A DNA stretch of 64,000 nucleotides from Thermofilum sp. Lineage in GTDB: Archaea > Thermoproteota > Thermoprotei > Thermofilales > Thermofilaceae. The notes beneath the pieces were generated by a model. It saw only the letters and a program-made list of their open reading frames with translations. It ran no database searches and was not told where the DNA came from. The position numbers and the translations under genes were made by a program. This document shows, piece after piece, positions 15,668 to 23,219 of this stretch (its first letter is position 1; every line of letters begins with the position of its first letter). The DNA lies in assembly GCA_038741495.1 (NCBI GenBank), contig JAVYKX010000002.1, forward strand, positions 446,541-510,540. The letters run 5' to 3'.

Positions 15668-15697
15668 GCCGATGAAGGGAGATGAGCACCGGCGCGG
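15440..15697 (+). ncRNA. Probable omega (guide) RNA scaffold of TnpB element 1
   Basis: Successive hairpins line up with the other copy: GGCGC/GCGCC at 15551-15571, GGCTGCC-GACGA-GGCGGCC at 15588-15606, and a long stem CCCGCCC (15618-15624) with GGGCGGG (15648-15654) enclosing GGTCTCC/GGAGGCC. The palindrome GGCTTAAGCC follows at 15661-15670. Stem sequences differ from copy 2 in ways that keep pairing. In known systems the guide is the flank just past the right end, which here is kptA sequence from 15698. The 5' boundary is a guess. Confidence 0.55.
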
Positions 15698-15993
15698 GCC
15701 TCTTCCACGGAACCTCGAGGTCTAAGCTCGCCAGCATCCTGAAGAGAGGGCTCCTGCCGATGCGCAGACTCTTCGTCCACCTCACGGTAGCATACGAGGA
15801 TGCGCTGGCGAGGGCGCTGGCCCACCCGGACCCTGTAGTGCTCGCTGTGAACCCTGACTGCATGAAAGGAAGGGTGAAGCTCTTCCGAGCGAGCAAGACG
15901 GTCTACGTAGCTCCCTACGTGCCGAGCGACTGCATCAGCGTCGCGAGCGGGGATCGAGAGCTATCCCTGCCGGAGCGCGCCGGCGAGAGCTAA
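15698..15993 (+). pseudogene. kptA: 3' half of kptA (tRNA 2'-phosphotransferase)
   Basis: It begins with LFHGTSRSKLASIL and continues with GLLPMRRLFVHL and VYVAPYVPSDCI, the NAD-binding C-lobe of KptA/Tpt1, including the Arg of GTSR. The open frame begins at ATG 15682, which lies inside the element's right end, so the fragment could be translated as a 103-residue protein. It ends overlapping the convergent aldo/keto reductase stop. Together with 13639-14020 it makes one full-length enzyme. The host therefore either lost KptA activity or has another copy. Confidence 0.88.
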
Positions 15994-16823
15994 GCGGGAA
16001 GCCGCCTGAACTGCTCGGAGATCAGCCGCCAGTCCTCATCGCTGAGTCGCCAGCCGGCAGAGCCTATGTTCTCCTCGAGGTGCCAGATGCTTCCAGCCTT
16101 CGGTATCGGCACGACGGAGGGGAACCTCAGCAGCCAGTTGAGAGCTACCTGAGCGGCTGTCTTACGGTACTTCGCGCCGATCTGAGCCAGGAAACGGTTC
16201 TTGGCCAGCTCCCCCTCCTCTAGCGGGGAGTAGGCGATGTAGAGCATCCCCTCCCTCTCCGTGTAGGGTACAACGGTTTCCTCGTCGCCTCTATCAAGGA
16301 GGCTGAACTTGTTCTCGACAGCCGCAACATCCTCCCTGCTCAGGCAGGCCCTCGCCTCCTCGATAAGCTCTAGGCTGAAGTTGCTCACACCGATAAACCT
16401 CGCGATACCTCTCGCCACGACAGCTTCGAGAGCGCGCATGGTCTCGCAGAGAGGAGTATCCGTAGGCGGCCAGTGAATCAAGTAGAGGTCGATGTGCGTT
16501 CCGAGGCGCTTCATGCTCGCCTCAGCGCTCTTAAGCACATCGTCGTACCTCGCGTGAGTTGGCCAGACTTTCGTCACGATGAAGACCTCCTCCCTGGGAA
16601 AAGCCTTCACAGCCTCGCCCACAAGCTCCTCCGAGTGCCCCCCTCCGTACATCTCGGCAGTGTCTATCAGAGACGCCCCCAGCTCGATCCCCCTCCTCAG
16701 GATAGCGATCCACTCCTCGTCCCTGCTCCTATCAGGGCTCCAGAACCCTCCACCGATACCCCACGTCCCCATTCCGAGAGCCGGGAGGCTCATCCCGAGC
16801 TTCGGGAAGTACTTCTTTTCCAC
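15990..16823 (-). CDS. Aldo/keto reductase
   Basis: A 277-residue NADPH-dependent TIM-barrel reductase. The catalytic tetrad is visible: Asp54 and Tyr59 in DTAEMYGGG, Lys84 in VTKVWP and the His of YLIHWPP. The cofactor-binding IPKAGS motif lies near 240. Substrate cannot be predicted; relatives reduce sugars, ketoacids or aldehydes. ATG at 16823 is used. The upstream region up to 16937 is shared with the divergent thymidylate synthase-like gene. Its stop overlaps that of the kptA 3' fragment by 3 bp. Confidence 0.92.
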   Translation of the reverse strand: MEKKYFPKLGMSLPALGMGTWGIGGGFWSPDRSRDEEWIAILRRGIELGASLIDTAEMYGGGHSEELVGEAVKAFPREEVFIVTKVWPTHARYDDVLKSAEASMKRLGTHIDLYLIHWPPTDTPLCETMRALEAVVARGIARFIGVSNFSLELIEEARACLSREDVAAVENKFSLLDRGDEETVVPYTEREGMLYIAYSPLEEGELAKNRFLAQIGAKYRKTAAQVALNWLLRFPSVVPIPKAGSIWHLEENIGSAGWRLSDEDWRLISEQFRRLPA

Positions 16824-16937
16824 AAGCCTCGGCTATGCCAGCCGGATAAATATCTGCTTTCCTTCGTAGTACGAAGGTAGTTTCGCCGAACTTGCACGCA
16901 TTCATAAAAACGCGCGCTCGCGCGGTGAAGAGCAGGG

Positions 16938-18329
16938 ATGCGCAAAGACGTCGCCTTCATCAACCCCGAGTCCAACGTCGCCGTGGTTACTCTTTGGACT
17001 AAGAAGGAGGTGGTCCTGGAGAAGCTTCGCGAGCTCGGCGTGGAGGAGCGTGTTCACGCGGTAGGCACGCTGTACACCGCCTACGGGGTGAACTACCTCC
17101 TGCACTCGCTAGCGCGCAACCCGAGGATCGACACGCTAGTTGTTTTCGGGGCAGACCTCTCGGATAGCGGTGACGCTCTAGTGGGCCTCTTCCAGGGGAG
17201 GCCCCCGCCCTCCCTGAAGCTCATGTGGCCTCTCGAGGTGCTGAAACCTCTCCTGGAAGCGGTTCGCGTGGTGGACCTCAGGGAAGCTTTCAAGCGCGGT
17301 GACTGGGCTGCACTGCGCGAGGCCGTGCTCGAGAGCTATAAGCCGGGCGCCTCCAGGCATGTGCTCGGCCTGGAGCTTGAGGAAGTTAAAGTGGATTCTT
17401 GGCCTCTGCAGGCGGCCGGGGCTTACGTCGTGGAGAGCGACCTGCTGAGGGCCTGGGTGAAGCTCCTCGACTCGGTAATGCGATGGGGCCGGGTCAAACC
17501 GTCCGAGTACGGTGAGAGGCAGAAGCAGCTGCTGGGCGCCCTGGCCGTCCTCAGGGCTGAGGAGGCGCTGCGCAGCGCCGTGAGGCTTCAAGCCTACATA
17601 CCTGCTGAGGAGCTGGAGAAGCATGCGCGCAGCCTGCTGGAGGGGGCTCGCGGCGCATCGTACTCCTACGGGGATAGGCTGAGGGCGCACAGGGAGGCTG
17701 GCGACCAGCTGTCCACTTTCATCGCGAAGCTTTCCTCGAGCCCGGCCACCCGCCGCGCAGTGATGCTGACATGGGATTTCGCAGCCGACCCGGCCTCTCC
17801 CGACCCCCCGTGCCTGCTGCTCGTCCAGGGGGATCTCACAGACCGCGTGTACAGCCAGGTTGCGTACTTCAGGAGCCATGACGCGTTTGGCGCTTGGCCG
17901 CTGAACGCCTACGCTCTCCTGCGGCTAATGGAGGAAGTGAAGATGAAGCTAGAGTCGGAAACCGGTGAGAGCATCCGGCTGGGGAACTTGCTGATTTTCA
18001 GCGCCAGCTTGCACGTCTATGAGCACGACTGGCCGAGGGCTAGGGATCTGCTCGAGAAGAACCTCGAGGCAGCGCTCCACGCTTTCGTCAGAGACGATAA
18101 GGGCGACTTCCTCGTGAGGGTGGAGGGCGGCGAGATAGTACTCGAGCTCAGAGATCCTAGTGGAGCTCTCGCCTTCTCCGCGAGAGGATGCAGCGCGAGG
18201 GATGTGCTGAAAAAGATCAACCTAACCCCCTTGATGCCCAGCCACGCAGCCTACCTCGGACGCGAGTTGGCGAGAGCCGAGCACGCTCTGAAGCATGGGC
18301 TCGCGTACACTCAGGACGACTCAGGATAA
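16938..18329 (+). CDS. MtrA-like domain fused to an archaeal thymidylate synthase domain
   Basis: A 463-residue fusion. Residues 10-90 (VAVVTLWT, VGTLYTAYG, NPRIDTLVVFGADLS) resemble DUF4346 and the MtrA subunit of methyl-H4MPT:CoM methyltransferase. Residues 270-400 carry the ThyA core: catalytic Cys292 in DPPC, the phosphate-binding RSHD (312-315), Asn323 in WPLN, and HVYEHDW (His359, Tyr361), matching Cys146, Arg166, Asn177, His207 and Tyr209 of E. coli ThyA. It should make dTMP from dUMP; the MtrA-like domain suggests a tetrahydromethanopterin-type C1 carrier, which is inference. It is flanked by TnpB elements. Confidence 0.83.
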   Translation: MRKDVAFINPESNVAVVTLWTKKEVVLEKLRELGVEERVHAVGTLYTAYGVNYLLHSLARNPRIDTLVVFGADLSDSGDALVGLFQGRPPPSLKLMWPLEVLKPLLEAVRVVDLREAFKRGDWAALREAVLESYKPGASRHVLGLELEEVKVDSWPLQAAGAYVVESDLLRAWVKLLDSVMRWGRVKPSEYGERQKQLLGALAVLRAEEALRSAVRLQAYIPAEELEKHARSLLEGARGASYSYGDRLRAHREAGDQLSTFIAKLSSSPATRRAVMLTWDFAADPASPDPPCLLLVQGDLTDRVYSQVAYFRSHDAFGAWPLNAYALLRLMEEVKMKLESETGESIRLGNLLIFSASLHVYEHDWPRARDLLEKNLEAALHAFVRDDKGDFLVRVEGGEIVLELRDPSGALAFSARGCSARDVLKKINLTPLMPSHAAYLGRELARAEHALKHGLAYTQDDSG

Positions 18330-18356
18330 GGTCACACTATACGTCTCTAGACATCT

Positions 18357-18478
18357 CCTGATCCTGCCCCCTATAGGGAAACGTGGAGGGGGCGGGTATG
18401 CGGGTTCGCGGCAGGGAACAGGCGGCTGCAACCCGGAGAGCGTGGAGTGAAAACCTCCGCGCGGAGTGGGCAGCATCT
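18357..18478. other. Foldable intergenic segment without a gene
   Basis: GATCCTGCCC near 18357-18367 can pair, with one mismatch, with GGGCAGCATC near 18468-18477, closing a segment of about 120 nt. Inside are GTGGAG/CTCCGC and the palindrome CTCCGCGCGGAG. It resembles a structured RNA in size but matches no family I can name; it may also be debris around the truncated gene that follows. Confidence 0.25.
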
Positions 18479-18600
18479 AGGGGGTGAGCGCCCCCTCGAG
18501 GGCCTTGTTGAGCTCCTCGTCGAAGCTCAACCCCTCCCGCCTCGCCCCCAGCTCCCTCATGCCCTTGCTGCTTGCGAGCTCCTCCATCAGCCTCACCCTG
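18477..18600 (-). pseudogene. 3' fragment of an unidentified gene truncated by TnpB element 2
   Basis: The minus strand reads about 40 codons without interruption into a TAG at 18477, ending LSFDEELNKALEGALTP. Codon use looks native (C/G third positions). Its upstream (5') part is replaced abruptly by the left end of TnpB element 2, and no continuation appears beyond the right end, where sufS ends at once. The fragment is amphipathic and Glu/Arg-rich, perhaps the tail of a small DNA-binding or antitoxin-like protein; no family is claimed. Confidence 0.5.
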
Positions 18601-18727
18601 TGGCGAAGGCTGTGTACACGGTGAGCCACCCGCCCCTCAAGCGCGCCAGCACCATTCTCCCGGGGGCGCTGCCCCCGCGTCCCTTGCGGTCATAAATAGA
18701 GCTCGGGCAAGTGGAGCTGGGGGGCGG
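18592..18727 (+). repeat. Left end (LE2) with terminal palindrome and tnpB promoter
   Basis: Nearly identical to LE1, with about ten differences by hand count. The terminal stem CTCACC...GGTGAG and the stem GGGGGC-GCT-GCCCCC are kept, and ATAAATA at 18692-18698 lies 30 bp before the ATG. Immediately upstream of CTCACC the two copies differ for five bases, which places the boundary. Confidence 0.75.
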
Positions 18728-20056
18728 ATGGAGGTCAGCGTGGTGAAGGGAACCTCCGGGAAGAGCGAGGCCCCGGGGTTCGAGGGCTACCGAGTCTTCC
18801 GCATCGAGGTCAATGCCGCGCTCCGGCAGCGCTTGAAGGAGCTCTACGGCGAGGTCGTCAGGGCCTTGCAGGGTGCGGGAGGTGTCCCGAAGGGGCTGCT
18901 CTACTACGGGGAGGAGTGGGTGAGGGCACGCCTCGCCGCAGTGCTCAACCGCTTCAAGGCGGGGAAGCGCACGCCGCCGGAGAAGCTCCCGCCCATACCC
19001 CTGCTGGTTCGGTTCCGGTGGGGTGGGCGGGAGTACGGTGCAGGGGGTGCAGTCTGCGTCATCGACCTCGGCGCCTGCATCCTGAGAGTCTGGAACATCA
19101 TTGTTCCGCTGCCTCCAAAGCTGTGCAAGATGCTGGAGGGGGAGCTGGAGCTGAGCCCGCCTCCAAAGTTCACGCTGTTCCTCTGCCAGGACGGGGAGCT
19201 CAGGCTGGTGGCGTGCCGCAGCCCGCCGAAGTGGTGGGTGGCGGTGCGGGAGGAGTGCGACGACTACACCGACTTCTACTTCCCGCGGCCCTTCGCGGCT
19301 GTGGGGGTGGACGTGAACAGTAGGAACGGCATTACGGTGCTAGCCTTTGAGGTCGGCGAAAGCGGAGTGAAGAGAATCCTTAGGAGGAGGATCAAGTTCC
19401 CGAAGAAGGGGTGGAGGCTGGTGAAGATCTTGCAGCGCTACAGCAGCCTCGCCGCCAACGTGCGCAAGGGGCGCCAGTCGGCGCAGACCTATGCTCGACT
19501 ACGCGAGGCTTACGAGAAGCTCCGGGAGGAGTTCCCGGAGCTGCCGCCCACCCCGAGCAGCGCCGAAAAAGTCGTGCGCGTAATCCACCGGGCTCACAGG
19601 GCCCGAGTCATGAGGAAAGAACGCAAGCTGTCCGAGCTTGTGAGGAGGCTTGCCAGGGCTTACGGGGGAAGGGTTGCGGTCTTCGTGGACAAGCCCTCCC
19701 CCGAGAGCCTGAAGGGGAAGCCATGGCAGCAGAGCCTGCTGCGCGTTGCGAGGAGGATGCGAACGACGGTGCGCTACGAGGGAGGTTACTACAGGGAGGT
19801 GAGGGTTTCGGGGAAGCGCTGCCCTCTCTGCGGGGAGCGGGGCGTTCCCTACTCCCCTGAGGGGGAGGAGAGGAGGGCGAGCTACTTCTACTGCCAGGGC
19901 TGCAGGATCGCCTGGAACCGGGACTACGCTTCATCATTCACCGCCGTCGTCGAGGCGCTGCCATGGCTCGCCGAGGAGCTCCGGGAGTGGCTGCGCAGCC
20001 ACCCTACGGATCTCCTCGGCTCAGCGACGCTTACGCCGCCAACCCCCGGGGCCTAG
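18728..20056 (+). CDS. tnpB: TnpB RNA-guided nuclease 2
   Basis: 442 residues from ATG 18728, which occupies the same place after the left end as in copy 1; a longer open frame upstream is only the translated left end. RuvC-I is VGVDVNS (Asp195), the RuvC-II position VDKPSPES (Asp321, Glu326), the zinc finger CPLC...CQGC (365-392) and RuvC-III NRDYASSF (Asp399). The zinc loop is longer than in copy 1, with a Glu-rich insert. It is clearly homologous to copy 1 (shared RSPPKWW, DVNS, SPESL and RVSGKRCPLC-type blocks), but most positions differ, in contrast to the near-identical element ends. Confidence 0.9.
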   Translation: MEVSVVKGTSGKSEAPGFEGYRVFRIEVNAALRQRLKELYGEVVRALQGAGGVPKGLLYYGEEWVRARLAAVLNRFKAGKRTPPEKLPPIPLLVRFRWGGREYGAGGAVCVIDLGACILRVWNIIVPLPPKLCKMLEGELELSPPPKFTLFLCQDGELRLVACRSPPKWWVAVREECDDYTDFYFPRPFAAVGVDVNSRNGITVLAFEVGESGVKRILRRRIKFPKKGWRLVKILQRYSSLAANVRKGRQSAQTYARLREAYEKLREEFPELPPTPSSAEKVVRVIHRAHRARVMRKERKLSELVRRLARAYGGRVAVFVDKPSPESLKGKPWQQSLLRVARRMRTTVRYEGGYYREVRVSGKRCPLCGERGVPYSPEGEERRASYFYCQGCRIAWNRDYASSFTAVVEALPWLAEELREWLRSHPTDLLGSATLTPPTPGA

Positions 20057-20300
20057 GCCCCCGGGGAGAGCCCCGTTCCCGGGACGCGGCCGGGCTCTGC
20101 GCTCGGCCAAGTGCCCGGGTGCTCCGCGCGCGACCGAGGGGGAGAGCAGCCGGGAGGCGCTCCGGCGACGGGGCGCTGAAAGGCGTGAGCAGGCCGCCAC
20201 GAGCGGCCGCCCCCATGACGCCCGCCCCGGTCTCCCGCGAGGAGGCCGAGGGGCGGGCCCCAAGGCCTAAGCCGATGAAGGGGGATGACCCGGCGCGGAA
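20057..20300 (+). ncRNA. Probable omega (guide) RNA scaffold of TnpB element 2
   Basis: It starts at or just before the tnpB stop. Hairpins are GGCCGC-CACGA-GCGGCC (20192-20208), a 9 bp stem GCCCGCCCC (20222-20230) with GGGGCGGGC (20252-20260) enclosing GGTCTCC/GGAGGCC, and the near-palindrome GGCCTAAGCC (20266-20275). A further hairpin centres near 20167. The same order occurs in copy 1 with compensating changes. The expected guide would be the flank from 20301, which overlaps the end of sufS. Confidence 0.55.
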
Positions 20301-20312
20301 ACAGGACGAGGT

Positions 20313-21560
20313 CTAGCTGCGCACGAGCTTGAGGATCTTCTCCAGCGTGGCCTGGAAAGCGTCAACCTCCTCGAGAGTGTTGTAAAGGTAGAAGCTCGCC
20401 CTCACAGTTCCGAGGGGCGCCCCAAGGCGCTTAACAAGGGGTAGAGCGCAGTGGTGCCCGCTTCTGACGGCAATACCCCCCTCGACGTCGAGAAGCTGAG
20501 CCAGCTCGTGAGGAGTGAAGCCTTCCACTGTGAAGCTCACGACCCCTGCTCGGTCCCTTGTGTCGAGAGGTCCGTACACTCTCGCCCCCAAATCGTTGAG
20601 CACGGAGAGGATCCTCTCGGTCAGCTTCTTCTCGTGTGCCGCTATCTCCTCCATGCCTACTCTCCTCAAGTACTCGACAGCTGCAGCAAGGCCGACAGCG
20701 CCCGCGACGTTGGGTGTGCCAGCTTCGAACTTCTGCGGGGGGCTTAGCCACTCTGCCCTACAACTATCTTCCGTACAGTCGACTAGCGAGATCGCTCCTC
20801 CTCCCGGGAAGGGTGGTTCGAGCTTCTCGGCTAGCTCCCCCCTGATATAGAGCCCTCCGGTCCCCATGGGTCCGAGCATCTTGTGCCCCGAGAAGGCGAG
20901 GAAGTCCGCGTCCAGCTTCTTGACGTCTACGGGGAAGTGCGGCACGCTCTGGGCCCCATCCACCAGGCAGAGAGCTCCCCGCTCGTGAGCGATTCTGCAC
21001 ACCTCCTCTACGGGGTTCACAACCCCTGTGACGTTGCTCACGTGCGTTAGCGCGACAACTTTAGTCTTTCCGCTCAGCTTCCTCTCGAAATCATCCATGA
21101 GAAGTCTACCCTCGCTGTCCACGTCAACTACCTTAAGCTTGGCCCCGGCTATCCTCGCCACGGCCGCCCAGGGCAGGAGGTTGCTGTGGTGCTCCATTCT
21201 CGTGACCACGATCTCGTCCCCCTGCCGGAGCATCCCGCTGGCGAGAAGTGAGTAAGCTACCAAGTTGATAGACTCTGTAGCGTTCTTCGTGAAAACCAGC
21301 TCCTCGGGGAGCGCGCCTATGAAGGCGGAGACCACTTTCCTGGACTGCTCGTAAGCCTCGGTAGCTCTCAAAGCTAGCTCGTGGATGCTTCTCCCAATGT
21401 TCGCGTTCATGCTCCTGTAGAAGTTTTCTACAGCCTCGAGCACCTGGACGGGTCTCTGGCTCGTGGCTGCGTTATCGAAGTAGATGAGAGGCTTTCCGTG
21501 AACTTTCTTCTCGAGTATGGGGAAGTCCCTCCGGATAGCGCAACTGTTCAGCACGTGCAA
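20313..21560 (-). CDS. sufS: Cysteine desulfurase (SufS/Csd type)
   Basis: A PLP enzyme of 415 residues that releases sulfur from cysteine for Fe-S clusters and thio-modifications. The PLP lysine is in FSGHKMLGP, the substrate-binding DNAATSQRP lies near the N-terminus, and the persulfide cysteine sits in RSGHHCALP, the arrangement of group II (SufS) enzymes. The first codon is TTG 21560 or GTG 21554; no ATG is available. SufBCD are not in the window, so partner genes lie elsewhere. The 3' end is only 13 bp from the TnpB element 2 boundary, yet the reading frame is complete. Confidence 0.93.
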   Translation of the reverse strand: MHVLNSCAIRRDFPILEKKVHGKPLIYFDNAATSQRPVQVLEAVENFYRSMNANIGRSIHELALRATEAYEQSRKVVSAFIGALPEELVFTKNATESINLVAYSLLASGMLRQGDEIVVTRMEHHSNLLPWAAVARIAGAKLKVVDVDSEGRLLMDDFERKLSGKTKVVALTHVSNVTGVVNPVEEVCRIAHERGALCLVDGAQSVPHFPVDVKKLDADFLAFSGHKMLGPMGTGGLYIRGELAEKLEPPFPGGGAISLVDCTEDSCRAEWLSPPQKFEAGTPNVAGAVGLAAAVEYLRRVGMEEIAAHEKKLTERILSVLNDLGARVYGPLDTRDRAGVVSFTVEGFTPHELAQLLDVEGGIAVRSGHHCALPLVKRLGAPLGTVRASFYLYNTLEEVDAFQATLEKILKLVRS

Positions 21561-21672
21561 ACTACCTTGTCATCTCAATAAAAATGTTAGAGTGGACAGC
21601 GCAGCTCGCGGGTAAAACGATATATCACTCTCAGCAGCAGGCTAAGGGAAGCTTTAAAGGGTGTGCTAGGGT

Positions 21673-23214
21673 ATGCATCCCGGTGAGCATGGAGCGCCAA
21701 TTTACCTCGTTGAGAGGCAGCGCAGAATAGCTCTCGAGGCTGTGAAGAGGAGCGTCGACGTCGACGAGCTCGCGCGCAAGCTGGGCGTCCCCCGAGAGAA
21801 CCTGATGCGGGACATCGAGGAACTGAGAGCTAAGGGCTTGATTCTCGTGGAGAGAGTCGAGGAGCCCGCCCTCGTTCTAAGCGAGGAAGGCGAGAGGTAC
21901 CTCCGCGAGGGGCTCCCGGAGAGAAGAGTGCTGGAGGTGCTCAGGAGATTCAGGAGCCTGGACAGGCGCGAGGTGGTAGCTCGGGCCGCGGAGCTCGGGC
22001 TGAAGCTTACTCCGCAGGAGGCGGAGATCGGCTTAGCGCAGCTTGCAGCCGCCGGAGCGGTCTCCTTTGCTGGGAGCGTGGTCTCGCTGAGCGAAGAGGA
22101 GCGGGGCGAGAGGAGAGTCAGGGAGGTGGAGGAGGCGCTCGAGGGCTTAGCGGGAGGGTTTGCACCCCGCGAGGATATAGCCGCGCTGCTGAGGCGCCGG
22201 AGGCTCGCAGAGCTCAAAAAGCGGGTTAAGCTGGTCTTGAGAGCCACCGAGGTTCTTTCGAAGCTCGCCAGCGAGGGCAGGATTCTCGAAGCGCGCGTAG
22301 TGACCGAGCTCACGCCTGAGCTCATTTCCAGCGGGGAGTGGAGGAGAGTTGTCTTCAAGCCCTTCGACCTGGCTGCTGAGCCTCCGACACCCTTCTTCGG
22401 CAGAAAGCACCCCTACCTCGAGTTCCTCGACTGGGTGAGGGAGATTCTCGTATCCATGGGCTTCGAGGAGATGAGGGGTCCTCACGTGGAGCTGGAGCTC
22501 TGGAACTTCGACGCCCTCTTCCAGGCCCAAGACCACCCAGCCCGGGAGATCCACGACACCTACTTCATCAAGGGGAACCTGCTGGGGCGGTGCGGCGACG
22601 AGGAGCTGCTCGAGCGGCTCGCGAGAGTCCACGAGGACGGCTGGGATACCGGCTCCAGAGGCTGGGGCTACAGGTGGGATCCGAAGCGCGCGCTCCGCCT
22701 GATACTCAGGACTCAGACCACAGCGGTGTCGGCCAGGACCCTCTACGCGAGAGGCGAGGGAGAATACATGTGCTTCGCGCTGGACAGGGTCTTCAGGCCG
22801 GAGAATCTCGACGCTAAGCACAGCATGGAGTTCTACCAGCTCGAGGGCATCATCGTGGGTAAGGATGTAACTTTCCGCCACCTCCTCGGCTTCTTCCAGG
22901 AGATTGCGAAGAGGCTGAACCTGGGCGAGGTGAAGGTGAAGCCGGCCTACTTCCCCTTCACGGAGCCCAGCGTGGAGGGCTTCATAAAGCACCCGAAGCT
23001 GGGCTGGATCGAGGTGTTCCCGGGAGGCATGTTCCGCCCCGAGATGCTGCGCGCGCTCGGCCTCAGGGGGGTGAACGTGGCGGCCTGGGGCATAGGCATT
23101 GACAGGATAGCGATGACTGTCCTGGGGGTGGACGATATCCGGCTGCTCTTCGCCCGCGACCTCTCGTTCATTCAGAGGGCTCCCAGGCCCGTGCCCGAAA
23201 GCCTCGTGAGGTGA
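21673..23214 (+). CDS. pheS: Phenylalanyl-tRNA synthetase alpha subunit
   Basis: A 513-residue class II aaRS catalytic subunit. The N-terminal 220 residues contain winged-helix-like repeats that bind tRNA, as in archaeal and eukaryotic alpha subunits. The catalytic core follows with motif 2 (the QTTAVSARTLY region), MEFYQLEG and the motif 3 segment GIGIDRIAM. It forms an alpha2-beta2 enzyme with the product of the next gene. ATG at 21673 is used; the stop lies 5 bp before the pheT ATG. Confidence 0.96.
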   Translation: MHPGEHGAPIYLVERQRRIALEAVKRSVDVDELARKLGVPRENLMRDIEELRAKGLILVERVEEPALVLSEEGERYLREGLPERRVLEVLRRFRSLDRREVVARAAELGLKLTPQEAEIGLAQLAAAGAVSFAGSVVSLSEEERGERRVREVEEALEGLAGGFAPREDIAALLRRRRLAELKKRVKLVLRATEVLSKLASEGRILEARVVTELTPELISSGEWRRVVFKPFDLAAEPPTPFFGRKHPYLEFLDWVREILVSMGFEEMRGPHVELELWNFDALFQAQDHPAREIHDTYFIKGNLLGRCGDEELLERLARVHEDGWDTGSRGWGYRWDPKRALRLILRTQTTAVSARTLYARGEGEYMCFALDRVFRPENLDAKHSMEFYQLEGIIVGKDVTFRHLLGFFQEIAKRLNLGEVKVKPAYFPFTEPSVEGFIKHPKLGWIEVFPGGMFRPEMLRALGLRGVNVAAWGIGIDRIAMTVLGVDDIRLLFARDLSFIQRAPRPVPESLVR

Positions 23215-23219
23215 GAAGA

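Larger units (their letters stand above)
14014..15697 (+). mobile_element. TnpB element 1 (IS200/IS605 type, no tnpA), inserted in kptA
   Basis: Boundaries come from comparison with the second copy at 18592-20300. Similarity starts at CTCACC and ends at CCGGCGCGG. It contains a subterminal palindrome at the left end, a promoter, tnpB and a long hairpin-rich right end, but no TnpA transposase, so mobilisation would depend on a TnpA supplied elsewhere. Both sides are flanked by the two halves of kptA. The exact cleavage sites may differ by a few bases because CTCAC could be retained target sequence (the TAM). Confidence 0.85.
18592..20300 (+). mobile_element. TnpB element 2 (IS200/IS605 type, no tnpA)
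   Basis: It has the same architecture as the element at 14014: subterminal palindrome, GC-rich LE hairpin, TATA box, tnpB and a hairpin-rich right end finishing in CCCGGCGCGG. Both copies point the same way and lie 2.9 kb apart. It ends 13 bp before the sufS stop codon. No tnpA is present. Confidence 0.85.

Noticed and set aside
18357-18478. 5S rRNA (size about 120 nt with a closing stem)
   Set aside because: Loop sequences conserved in archaeal 5S rRNA, such as the CCGAAC-type segment, are missing.
18572-18727. Longer start for TnpB2
   Set aside because: The extra residues are a translation of the left end, and the matching place in copy 1 starts at the equivalent ATG (14150).
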